Source: Nostoc carneum NIES-2107 (GTDB lineage: Bacteria; Cyanobacteriota; Cyanobacteriia; Cyanobacteriales; Nostocaceae). From it: 64,000 bases of DNA. Shown piece by piece: positions 10,919 through 19,596 of this stretch (its first letter is position 1; each line of letters starts with the position of its first letter). Made by a program: the position numbers and the translations under genes. Where the stretch lies: the NCBI GenBank assembly GCA_002368155.1, contig AP018180.1, forward strand, positions 5,815,430 through 5,879,429, given 5' to 3'. The notes beneath the pieces were generated by a model, which had not been told where the DNA came from, ran no database searches, and was given only the letters and a program-made list of their open reading frames with translations.

Positions 10919-12796
10919 ATGTGCGGAATTGTTGGCTATATCGGCACCCAAGCAGCAACAGAAATCCTACTAGCTGGACTAGAAAAACTCGAGTATCGTG
11001 GGTATGATTCTGCTGGAATTGCTACCATCTGGGAAGGTGATGTTCAATGTGTGCGGGCTAAGGGTAAACTGCATAACTTACGTTCTAAACTAGAACAATT
11101 AGAAACCCCTGCCCAAATTGGTATCGGTCATACTCGTTGGGCAACTCATGGTAAACCAGAAGAGTATAATGCTCATCCCCACTTAGACACAGCAATGCGA
11201 GTGGCGGTAGTGCAAAATGGCATTATTGAAAACTACCGGGAGTTGCGGGAAGAATTAAAATCGAAAGGACATCAGTTTCGTTCGGAAACAGATACCGAAG
11301 TCATTCCCCACCTGATTGCAGAAATTATCAAAAAATCTCCCGCTTCCTTATTAGAAGCAGTGCGTCAAGCAGTTAGCCACTTAGAAGGCGCATTTGCACT
11401 GGCTGTAATTTCTGCTGACTATCCAGATGAATTGATTGTAGTTCGGCAACAAGCTCCCTTAGTTATTGGCTTTGGGCAAGGCGAGTTCTTTTGCGCTTCC
11501 GATACGCCGGCGATCGTTGCCTATACAAGGGCTGTACTACCATTGGATAATGGCGAAATTGCCCGTTTAACACCACTAGGCGTGGAAGTTTATAATTTTG
11601 CTGGCGATAGGCTGAAAAAACAACCCCGGCTGCTGAACTTGAATCCCACGATGGTAGAAAAGCAGGGATTCAAACACTTTATGCTCAAAGAAATCTATGA
11701 GCAACCAGGAGTAGTACGAGCTAGTTTAGAAGCTTATTTTAATAATGATGCTAATGCGGCTGGAGCTAGCCAGTCACCGATTAATTTAGGTTTATCTGAA
11801 TCATTCTATGCAGATATAGAACAAATTCAAATTGTGGCTTGTGGTACTAGTTGGCACGCCGCTTTAGTAGGAAAATATTTGCTAGAACAATTAGCTGGTA
11901 TTTCTACACAAGTACATTATGCTTCGGAATATCGCTATGCACCATCACCTTTGATGGCTAATACATTAATTATTGGTGTCACGCAATCAGGAGAAACCGC
12001 TGATACTTTAGCCGCTTTAGCGATGGAAAAAGAACGCCGTCAAGGTAAAGAAGCTAAATATCAAGCGCGATTATTGGGTATTACTAATCGTCCAGAAAGC
12101 AGCTTGGGGCATCTAGTTCCGCATATTATTAATACATTGGCAGGGATTGAAATAGGGGTTGCAGCCACAAAAACCTTTATGGCTCAATTAATGGCATTTT
12201 ATGCTTTAGCCTTAGATTTAGCGGCTCATCGTCAATCAATTTCTGCTGATAAAATTGCCGATATTATTGAGGGATTGCGACAAGTTCCTAAAGAAATTGA
12301 AACAACTTTAGAAACTCAAGAAAGTTTAACAGAACAACTCGCCCACCAATTTGCTGAAACCCAAGATTTCATCTTTTTAGGCAGAGGAATTAACTTCCCC
12401 ATTGCTTTAGAAGGTGCTTTGAAATTAAAAGAAATTAGCTATATTCACGCTGAAGGTTATCCCGCCGGCGAAATGAAACACGGCCCGATCGCCCTTTTGG
12501 ATGCGAAAGTACCAGTAGTTGCGATCGCAGTTCCTGGTAGCGTTTACGAAAAAGTAATTTCTAACGCCCAAGAAGCTAAAGCCAGAGATTCCCGCTTAAT
12601 TGGTGTAACTCCTGTCAAAGATGGTGAAGCAGGCGAAATCTTCAACGATTTATTACCAGTACCAACTGTAGATGAATTGCTGTCTCCCCTAGTTTCCGTA
12701 GTACCTCTGCAACTATTGGCTTATCATATCGCCGCCCGTCGCGGTTTAGATGTCGATCAGCCCAGGAACCTGGCAAAAAGCGTTACGGTGGAATAG
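10919..12796 (+). CDS. glmS: Glutamine--fructose-6-phosphate aminotransferase (isomerizing)
   Basis: 625 residues. After the initiator Met, Cys2 (MCGIVGYIG) is the glutaminase nucleophile of the class II amidotransferase domain. HTRWATHGKP and the later SGETADT and EGALKLKEISYIHAEGYPAG mark the two SIS domains that bind fructose-6-phosphate, and the C-terminus ends LAKSVTVE as in the family. It makes glucosamine-6-phosphate for peptidoglycan and lipopolysaccharide. The 3' end of glmS is the recognition site for Tn7 TnsD, and a Tn7-like CRISPR transposon begins 24 bp after the stop codon. Confidence 0.98.
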   Translation: MCGIVGYIGTQAATEILLAGLEKLEYRGYDSAGIATIWEGDVQCVRAKGKLHNLRSKLEQLETPAQIGIGHTRWATHGKPEEYNAHPHLDTAMRVAVVQNGIIENYRELREELKSKGHQFRSETDTEVIPHLIAEIIKKSPASLLEAVRQAVSHLEGAFALAVISADYPDELIVVRQQAPLVIGFGQGEFFCASDTPAIVAYTRAVLPLDNGEIARLTPLGVEVYNFAGDRLKKQPRLLNLNPTMVEKQGFKHFMLKEIYEQPGVVRASLEAYFNNDANAAGASQSPINLGLSESFYADIEQIQIVACGTSWHAALVGKYLLEQLAGISTQVHYASEYRYAPSPLMANTLIIGVTQSGETADTLAALAMEKERRQGKEAKYQARLLGITNRPESSLGHLVPHIINTLAGIEIGVAATKTFMAQLMAFYALALDLAAHRQSISADKIADIIEGLRQVPKEIETTLETQESLTEQLAHQFAETQDFIFLGRGINFPIALEGALKLKEISYIHAEGYPAGEMKHGPIALLDAKVPVVAIAVPGSVYEKVISNAQEAKARDSRLIGVTPVKDGEAGEIFNDLLPVPTVDELLSPLVSVVPLQLLAYHIAARRGLDVDQPRNLAKSVTVE

Positions 12797-12816
12797 TATA
12801 AAATTATACTTTAATT

Positions 12817-12821
12817 CTTGT
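12817..12821. repeat. Putative 5-bp target-site duplication, glmS side (CTTGT)
   Basis: CTTGT here matches CTTGT at 43925-43929, directly outside the other transposon end. The last T overlaps the base expected to be the first of the element (TGTAGA), so the register is uncertain by one base. Confidence 0.6.
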
Positions 12822-12828
12822 GTAGAGG

Positions 12829-12887
12829 AATAATTCGGTTGAACAATAAATAATTCGATTCAACAATTAATAAAACGATTGAACAAT
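12829..12887 (+). repeat. Three TnsB-type binding sites, glmS-proximal end
   Basis: Three direct 19-bp repeats at 12829-12847, 12849-12867 and 12869-12887, with consensus AATAAWWCGRTTSAACAAT. They sit at an exact 20-bp pitch, about two helical turns, so bound protomers would line one face of the DNA. The same motif occurs inverted three times at the other end. Confidence 0.9.
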
Positions 12888-12945
12888 AACCTCTGATGGA
12901 GTACTATTGTACTAAGTAAAGGTGCGATCGCTTCCAGAGGTTATT
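12885..12945 (+). promoter_or_regulatory. Inverted repeat spanning the tnsA leader and ribosome site
   Basis: A perfect 11-bp inverted repeat: AATAACCTCTG at 12885-12895 and CAGAGGTTATT at 12935-12945. The left arm overlaps the last TnsB site; the right arm contains AGAGG, the only good ribosome-binding sequence for tnsA. Either an RNA hairpin hiding the ribosome site or a protein operator is possible. Confidence 0.55.
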
Positions 12946-12948
12946 TTT

Positions 12949-13767
12949 ATGGTGAGGGGCAGAAGGGAATGGACTCAAGCTAAATATGAGCGATATATAA
13001 AAGAAGGTCGTGGTCGAGGAAGTGGTAAGCAGTATAAACCTTGGCTTACAATCCAAGATGTTCCCTCTAAAGGACGTTCCTCTAGAACTCCTGGTTGGAA
13101 AACAAATCGAGTACATCATTTCTTCTCAGACCATGAAAAACGGCTATTTTATTTGTTTGAGTGGTCAGATATAGTCACAGACATAAGAGAGCAATTTCCT
13201 CTAGACGATCTTGATCTGGCAATGAGTATCGCTACAGATATGGATATAAAGTACCCTGTAGACACAAAAAGTGGAACTCCTTATGTTTTAACAAGTGACT
13301 TCATGCTTACAGTCAACCGCGATGGTAAGCAGATGCAGATTGCCCGGACTGTTAAGCCATCAACAGAACTGGAGAAAAAGCGGGTTAATGAGAAATTAGA
13401 GATAGAAAGACAATATTATTTAGCAAAAGGTATTGAGTGGGGAATTATCACTGAAAAAGAAATTCCAAGGCTTTTAGTCGAAAATGTTGAGTGGGTTCAT
13501 TCTGCTTACAGACTAGAAGCAAATCCTGAAATGAATACTGCACAACTGCGTGAGTTGTCAACAATTTTAAAATATAAGCTTCAGGAAGAAGATACAGCCA
13601 TCAATACAATAACTAGTGCTTTAGATAAAGAAATGAATATAAGTTATGGTACTTCACTTTATGTGTTTAAGCATTTAATCGCCATAAAAGAAGTCATTGT
13701 GGATTTGGTCAAAATAAAATTATCTGCTTGTCCGTCAACTAAAGTTTTTGAAAAAGTCATATTTTAA
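12949..13767 (+). CDS. tnsA: TnsA endonuclease subunit of the Tn7-like transposase
   Basis: 272 residues from the ATG at 12949. TnsA cuts the 5' ends of the transposon so that, with TnsB cutting 3' ends, the element moves by cut-and-paste. Restriction-enzyme-like catalytic residues are Glu63 (SDHEKRLF), Asp117 (LTSDFM) and Lys136 (ARTVKP), followed by the EKLEIERQYY helix. Numbering from this start puts the Glu at 63, as in Tn7 TnsA. AGAGG eight bases upstream also supports it over a GTG at 12922. The C-terminal part should contact TnsC. tnsB follows after 22 bp. A separate tnsA excludes a type V-K element, which lacks it. Confidence 0.95.
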   Translation: MVRGRREWTQAKYERYIKEGRGRGSGKQYKPWLTIQDVPSKGRSSRTPGWKTNRVHHFFSDHEKRLFYLFEWSDIVTDIREQFPLDDLDLAMSIATDMDIKYPVDTKSGTPYVLTSDFMLTVNRDGKQMQIARTVKPSTELEKKRVNEKLEIERQYYLAKGIEWGIITEKEIPRLLVENVEWVHSAYRLEANPEMNTAQLRELSTILKYKLQEEDTAINTITSALDKEMNISYGTSLYVFKHLIAIKEVIVDLVKIKLSACPSTKVFEKVIF

Positions 13768-13789
13768 ACACACATAGTATGTAAAGAAT

Positions 13790-16024
13790 ATGGTTAAAGA
13801 TTTATTTGTCAATGATTTAATAGAGTGGATTGTATATGACAACGCTCATGTAGTCGAAAGGATTATTTGGATAGATGAAGGTTATATTATTGCATTTGTT
13901 ATAGATATTAATGCTAAGAAAGGGCTCCCTGAACCAAAGAAAATATCAGATATTTTAGAAGCCATATCTGAAGGTGTTGCTTTTAAGCAACAACAAGATC
14001 CTTGGGCAAGAATTATTCGGGATGAAAATTTGACAGATAGAGAAAAGGAATACAGAGATAAAGCTTGGGAGATAATTTCATCATTAGTTATAGAAGAACC
14101 ATCAATATATTATAGGAATTTTAGAGGCTTGCTGGTTAAAAAAATTGTTGAAAATTATAACGAAGAAAGGGATAAGAATAAATTAGTAGAAAAAACTGTC
14201 TATGGTTATTTGAGAAGATTTTGACAAAGGGGAAAAAATACAAACGCTCTTATACCTGATTTTATCAATTCATCAGGTAAAGGTAAGATTCGAGGGCAAT
14301 CAGGTAAGAAGAGAGGAAGACCAAGAAAATATGCACATGATCCTGATATTGGTGAAGGTGTAAATGTTGCAGAAGAAGATAGAAAGATTTTTAGAATAGC
14401 TATAAGTAAATTTTACAATAATTCAAAAGAAAACTACTTAACAACAGCCTATGAATTAATGGTAAAGGAATATTATAAGGAAGGAATTAGATATGACGAA
14501 AATGGTGTACAAAAATCTATTTTAACTCCGACTGATAAAATACCTACAATTACCCAATTTAAATATTGGTATCAACTTGAGCAGGATGACGTTACCAAAA
14601 CTTTGACATCTCGAAAAGGAGCCAAAAGAGTAGCCTTAGAGAATAGAGCAATTTTGGGAACTTCTAAGATGGAGACTATTGGCCCAGGTTCTAGATATCA
14701 AATTGATGCTACAGTTGCTGATGTATATTTGGTGTCAAAATATAACCGTAATTGGATCATTGGCAGACCTGTTATTTATGTAATCATTGATGTTTTTAGC
14801 CGGATGATTACAGGTGTTTATGTTGGTTTAGAAGGCCCATCCTGGACAGGCGCAATGATGGCGCTAGCTAATGTAGCCGCAGATAAAACCCTATTTTGCC
14901 AGGAATACAACATTAATATTACTGAAGATGAATGGCCTAGCAATCAAATGCCAGATGCAATTTTAGGAGATAGGGGAGAATTAGCAGGGATGAAAGTGGA
15001 AACATTAATCCCTAATCTTTATGTTCGTATTGAAAATGCAGCTTCCTATAGAGCAGATTGGAAAGGTTTAGTAGAAAGACACTTTCGTATAATCCATGAA
15101 CATGTAAAACCTTTTTTACCAGGTTATGTAGATACGGATTTTAGACAAAGAGGTGCAAGAGATTATAGGCTGGATGGCAAACTTGATATAGATCAATTTA
15201 CTGAAATTATTGTTCGTTTAATTGTTCACCACAACAATAAATTTCTTAAGGAATACGAAAGGGATGAAGCGATGGTTGCTGATGATATACCTCCTATACC
15301 CAGAGAGTTGTGGAGGTGGGGTATTACCAATCGTTCTGGTAGACTCAGAACTTTTTCTGAAGATATTGTCAAATTGAACTTGATGCCTACTGAGAAAGCA
15401 ACCATTACAGCTAAAGGCATCAAAATGAGAGGCAAGGAGATGTACTATACCTGTGATAGTGCTGAAAAGGGGCAATGGTTTGAAAAAGCTAGAAGTAATC
15501 TCCTTTCTAAGTCAGATAAATCACTAATTGTGTCTTACGATACCAGAAACCCAAACTTCATTTACCTGCCATCCAGTGATGGTAGAGATTTTGAAAAATG
15601 TTTTCTTATCGACTCAGAAGGACGGTATGCTAATAAAAATTTTTATGATATTGAATATCTACTTGCTTATGAAGAATTGCAAAGACAGAAAAGCCAAGGT
15701 CAACAGCTACAAGAAAAGGTAGATTTAATAGCTGATATTGAAAGCATAGTGGATAAAGCAGAACAAATGACTGATGCTGCTCAAGAACCTAATTTAAGTA
15801 AGACCAAAAAAGTTTCTGGAATAAGAGAAAATAGGGCTTTTGAAAAGGCTAAACGGCGAGATAGCGAAGGATTTGAACTAGCAATTACAGAAAATCAGAG
15901 TAGTTTTCAGGTTATAGAGAGTAAATCCGAAACCTCCGAACAGCCAGAATCACTACAGCCAAATCATCTGAATCTTCTTAAGAAAAAGCGACAGGAGCGA
16001 AAACGTGGACAGGATCGAGGGTGA
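13790..16024 (+). pseudogene. tnsB: TnsB DDE transposase, interrupted by one in-frame TGA
   Basis: Full length would be 744 codons. Codons 1-144 match the N-terminal TnsB region. Codon 145 (14222-14224) is TGA in the stretch LRRF-stop-QRG, where the family has Trp. The same frame continues without another stop to 16024. The second part holds the RNase-H-like core with Asp306 (YQIDAT), Asp394 (LGDRGE) and Glu429 (GLVERHF), the last two 35 residues apart, as in DD(35)E transposases. TnsB binds the end repeats and joins the 3' ends to target DNA. ATG at 14459 (codon 224) could start a core-only fragment but has no good ribosome site. Nonsense mutation, UGA readthrough (the context is UGAC) and sequencing error are all possible. 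Confidence 0.9.
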
Positions 16025-17675
16025 ACTGGTTAAAATTCCTAATGGAGAATTAGCAGTTATTGCCAGATATATAGATCAAAAACTTCCAGAATACAACGTT
16101 AATCCATTAATTCAGGCATTACCTCATATTCTCTCAGCAGAAGAATTTATCGATCAAGTAACGAGAACACCAGATTTTAATGAACGAGAGAAGGAGCTAG
16201 AAACACATTATAGGTTTCATTGCATTGAGAGGCTATCTAGATATTTTGATCCTCAAAATAAAACGGTTGAACTACAGAAGGTTATTTGTGCATTAATTAT
16301 GACAGGCTATTTAGCTCGGAATATTCTGAAACCTGAATATGCAAGTCGTTCTAGGCAAATCTATAACGCAATAAAACATGGAGGAGGTAAAAACTTAGAA
16401 AACTATGTTAATCTTCCTACATCTGCTTCTGGTTTAACCCTAATTGGCCCATCGGGAATGGGAAAATCTACAAATTTCCAAAATATTCTTAATCTTTATC
16501 CTCAAGTAATTCTTCATCCTGATTATAGTGTTTACCAAATCGTTTGGTTGAAGGTTGATTGCCCTCATGCGGGTTCTTTGAAGGGTCTATGTACTGATAT
16601 TTTCCTTGCTGTTGACAGGTTATTAGGTACTAACTACTTTAAAAAATTTGGTTCCTCGCGCAACTCTGAAGATTATATGCTTGCTCAAGTTGCCCAAATA
16701 GCCCATACTCATCATTTAGGAGTTTTAGTTATAGATGAGATGCAGAATCTGGTTACAGCAAGAAGAAGTAGCTCAGATATGTTGAACTTTTTAGTTAAAA
16801 TGGACAATACTGTAGGAATTCCAGTAATTCGAGTTGGTACCAATGAGGCTTTTCCTATTCTTCAGGGAAATTTTAGAAATGCTAGGAGAGGCACAGGAGA
16901 AGGAAGTGTAATTTGGGACAGAATGGTAAATGATGATGAATGGTATTTCTTTATGGAAGGAATGTGGGAATACCAGTGGACAAAAACGTTTGTTCCATTC
17001 TCGGATGAAATAAACGAAGTTTTTTATGACATGTGCCAGGGAATAATTGATATTGCTGTCAAACTTTACAAAATGGTTCAATGGAGAGCAATTTCAATCG
17101 GTGATAAAGAAATTATTACTGTTGACCTAATTCGTCAAGCAGCTAAAGATGGACTATATTTAGTCAAGCCAATGCTAGATGCAATTAGGTCAGGGGACAA
17201 GGAGTGGATGATTAAGTATAAAGATATTGCTCCTCTCGATACTACAGAATATCAAAATAAATGTCTATCTGAGCTTGATTATAAAGATTTGAAGGAGATT
17301 AGGAGATTAGCTAGAAAGCAGCAGAATCAGCAGCAAGTATCGCCAAAGCTAAATTATGTAATTCTTGAGCTTTTGAACTTGGAAATAGAACCCGCTAAAG
17401 CCAAGGAATATGCAGAAAAAACTGTTTCTAGTGATGAAGATGCAGACATCCCATCTTTAGTTAAGAAGGCATATGCTCTTGCTTTGCAAGGAGGTCAAGT
17501 AAATGAAAACCTTGCTAAAACAAGTACCAAGAAAGTTAAATCAAAGCCAAAGTACAAAGAGAATGATATTCGACGAATTGTCGAGAATGCAAAGAAAGAG
17601 AAAAAATCTGCATATGAGGATTTAAAATCAGCAGGTATAATCAAAAATCCAATTGAAGATTTTATAAATAAGTAG
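16005..17675 (+). CDS. tnsC: TnsC AAA+ ATPase, transposition regulator
   Basis: 556 residues. Walker A GPSGMGKST at 148-156 and Walker B LVIDEMQN with Asp244-Glu245 show an AAA+ ATPase. TnsC forms ATP-dependent rings or filaments on target DNA and links the target selector (TniQ or TnsD) to TnsA and TnsB. The GTG start at 16005 has CAGGAG eight bases upstream and overlaps tnsB by 20 bp, pointing to translational coupling. The C-terminal 100 residues are Lys-rich and low-complexity. The stop codon TAG lies inside the terminal repeat of a MITE (17669-17790), so the last residues may differ from the ancestral protein. Confidence 0.95.
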   Translation: MDRIEGELVKIPNGELAVIARYIDQKLPEYNVNPLIQALPHILSAEEFIDQVTRTPDFNEREKELETHYRFHCIERLSRYFDPQNKTVELQKVICALIMTGYLARNILKPEYASRSRQIYNAIKHGGGKNLENYVNLPTSASGLTLIGPSGMGKSTNFQNILNLYPQVILHPDYSVYQIVWLKVDCPHAGSLKGLCTDIFLAVDRLLGTNYFKKFGSSRNSEDYMLAQVAQIAHTHHLGVLVIDEMQNLVTARRSSSDMLNFLVKMDNTVGIPVIRVGTNEAFPILQGNFRNARRGTGEGSVIWDRMVNDDEWYFFMEGMWEYQWTKTFVPFSDEINEVFYDMCQGIIDIAVKLYKMVQWRAISIGDKEIITVDLIRQAAKDGLYLVKPMLDAIRSGDKEWMIKYKDIAPLDTTEYQNKCLSELDYKDLKEIRRLARKQQNQQQVSPKLNYVILELLNLEIEPAKAKEYAEKTVSSDEDADIPSLVKKAYALALQGGQVNENLAKTSTKKVKSKPKYKENDIRRIVENAKKEKKSAYEDLKSAGIIKNPIEDFINK

Positions 17676-17790
17676 CTGGTGGGAATTAAATATAAGATGG
17701 ACGTAGGTTGGGTTGAGAAACGAAACCCAACACCCGCATGGGTTAGCGATAGCGTAACCCATCCTACAAATAATTATGCCTCCCTACTTA
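17669..17790 (+). mobile_element. MITE copy A (TAAGTAG...CTACTTA) between tnsC and tniQ
   Basis: A 122-bp element with imperfect inverted ends (TAAGTAG / CTACTTA; outside them a perfect AAATAAGTAG / CTACTTATTT). Its inner palindrome is GGGTTAGCGATAGCGTAACCC. A second, inverted, 148-bp copy is at 34661-34808, nearly identical except for an extra 26 bp or so in the middle. It encodes nothing but supplies the tnsC stop codon and a spurious upstream start for tniQ. Confidence 0.8.
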
Positions 17791-17802
17791 TTTAGCTTCT
17801 CA

Positions 17803-18750
17803 ATGCTTAGTTTTTTCCCAACGCCATATCCTGATGAACTTTTATATAGTGCTTTGGCTAGATATCATATACGAAGTGGCAATAAAACCTTCAAGCAAAC
17901 TGACTTAGAACTATTTGGTTATAGTTCTCAGCAACTATGTAAAGTTACTTTAACTAATAATTTGAATTATTTAGTTAAAAACTTGTCTTTATTTTCTCAG
18001 TTAACAGTTAGCGATTTGCTACAAAATTATACTCTATACCCTTTTTATTCAACTTTCTTAATACCTCAGCAAGCTTGGCAATTACAAGACTCTATGAGGA
18101 ACAAGCTAAGTGGCTCTATTCTAGAGGTTGCAAAAGTAGCTAATCATCCTACTGAAAACTCAACAAAGTTTTTAAAGTTTTGTCCTGTGTGTCTAAAAAA
18201 AGATACACAAGAATATGGTGAACCATACTGGCATAGAATTCACCAAATACCAGGTATATTAGTTTGTCCCACCCATAGAATTATTTTGCATGATAGCTCT
18301 GTAGCTGTTGATTCTAAGGGTATACATTATCATGCTGCGAGTCTAGAGAACTGCTTGTGCAATCAAAATCAAGTCAAATATACTGATAGCACTGTAGAAA
18401 AATTATTAATCTTGGCTCAGGATATTTGGGATACAAGTAATATTAATATTTCTTTTAAAGGTTTGGCTTGGCTCCGCAATCAATATCAGTCCTATTTAAT
18501 TAATCAAAAGTTTATGAACATCCTACCTGGGGGTAAATTTAGATTTAACCAAAAATCTTTTTCAAATTCCATCCGTGATTGTTATGGACAAGAGGTTTTA
18601 GAAATAATTAATCCAAATTTAATCAAAAATCCAGACAAATACTTTTCTAGTTATTTACTGGGTTGTGATCTTAATCCAGTAATTGACCGGATTACACATA
18701 TATTGATAATAAAATTTTTAGCTAAATCTGTAAAAACATTTTTTACATAA
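17803..18750 (+). CDS. tniQ: Short TniQ, CRISPR-linked target selector
   Basis: 315 residues from the ATG at 17803. The TniQ domain begins FFPTPYPDELLYSALARYHI and carries a zinc-finger set (FCPVC near residue 130, then CPTH about 30 residues later). The protein matches roughly the first 310 residues of the TnsD at 40564 and lacks its DNA-binding C-terminus. In type I CASTs this short TniQ joins Cascade and recruits TnsC to crRNA targets. A further upstream ATG at 17776 would add MPPYL..., but those codons come from the MITE, and the second MITE copy encodes the same residues out of context. 17803 also aligns with the TnsD start. Confidence 0.92.
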   Translation: MLSFFPTPYPDELLYSALARYHIRSGNKTFKQTDLELFGYSSQQLCKVTLTNNLNYLVKNLSLFSQLTVSDLLQNYTLYPFYSTFLIPQQAWQLQDSMRNKLSGSILEVAKVANHPTENSTKFLKFCPVCLKKDTQEYGEPYWHRIHQIPGILVCPTHRIILHDSSVAVDSKGIHYHAASLENCLCNQNQVKYTDSTVEKLLILAQDIWDTSNINISFKGLAWLRNQYQSYLINQKFMNILPGGKFRFNQKSFSNSIRDCYGQEVLEIINPNLIKNPDKYFSSYLLGCDLNPVIDRITHILIIKFLAKSVKTFFT

Positions 18751-18777
18751 CATAGTTGTTAGATTACTTAATATACA

Positions 18778-18804
18778 AATATATTTTTTCGCAAAAAATA
18801 TATT
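18778..18804. terminator. AT-rich perfect hairpin between tniQ and cas6
   Basis: Stem AATATATTTTTT / AAAAAATATATT (12 bp) with the loop CGC. An all-A/T stem is thermally weak, so termination is only a guess. It may separate the tns operon from the cas operon, which starts 107 bp later. Confidence 0.45.
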
Positions 18805-18910
18805 AATTTACTTGAAATTGCATAACTATTAAAGACGTAGCAATAGAGTATGGTAGAGAAATAACATCAATTAACCTCAGAAGTAGTAATTTTTCTGAGA
18901 CATAAAAGAA

Positions 18911-19579
18911 ATGGGCGATCATTTTCACTTATCAACTCAGAACCATGTAAAAGATGTTTTAAATCCTCAGTTAATCTACGTGGACTTAAGCTTTCGTGTA
19001 ATTGGTCAGACTTTACCCATAGACCACGGCTATGGTTTGTATGCTGCACTGACTCACTTACAGGACAAACTTCATTCTCTAGATGACCTTAGTATTCAAA
19101 CTATTCCTGGTATTCCTGATGGCAAAGATTCACTTAATCTTAATAACCACTCTAGGCTTCGGATTCGGCTACCAGTAGAAAAAATACCTTTAGTTTATCC
19201 GTTTGCGGGTAAATCACTAACAATTGGCAGGCATAAGATTCGTTTAGAAATTCCTCAAATGTATCTCCTTCAGGCAGTGGAGAAATTGCGATCGCGTATT
19301 GTGGTTATCAAAGGATATGAAGAACCAGACGCTTTTTTAGCAGCAGCGCAGCGTCAACTGGAAAGACTGGGTATCCAGGGAATAGCCAGTATACCTACCA
19401 AAGCTGATGGCAAACCCAAACGCAGAAGTATCAAAATTAAGAAATTTACAGTAGTAGGTTTTGGATTGGAGGTAACAAATTTAAGCAATGAAGATTCAAT
19501 AACCTTGCAAAAATACGGTGTCGGCGGGAAGCAAAAAATGGGTTGTGGAGTGTTTGTACCAGTTAACGAAAAGCGATAG
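18911..19579 (+). CDS. cas6: Cas6 CRISPR RNA endoribonuclease
   Basis: 222 residues. The ferredoxin-like RAMP fold is suggested by IYVDLSFRVIG near the start. The C-terminal Gly-rich loop GVGGKQKMGCGVF is typical of Cas6, especially the MYXAN type. Cas6 cuts the CRISPR transcript within each repeat and stays bound to the 3' stem of the crRNA. Candidate catalytic His residues lie in the N-terminal third (HGYGLYAALTH); I cannot tell which one acts. First gene of the four-gene cas operon; cas8 follows after 17 bp. Confidence 0.88.
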   Translation: MGDHFHLSTQNHVKDVLNPQLIYVDLSFRVIGQTLPIDHGYGLYAALTHLQDKLHSLDDLSIQTIPGIPDGKDSLNLNNHSRLRIRLPVEKIPLVYPFAGKSLTIGRHKIRLEIPQMYLLQAVEKLRSRIVVIKGYEEPDAFLAAAQRQLERLGIQGIASIPTKADGKPKRRSIKIKKFTVVGFGLEVTNLSNEDSITLQKYGVGGKQKMGCGVFVPVNEKR

Positions 19580-19596
19580 CAGTTGTTCAACAGCAG

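Noticed and set aside
17776-17802. Upstream ATG as the tniQ start
   Set aside because: These codons belong to the MITE; the second MITE copy at 34661-34808 carries the same codons away from any tniQ.
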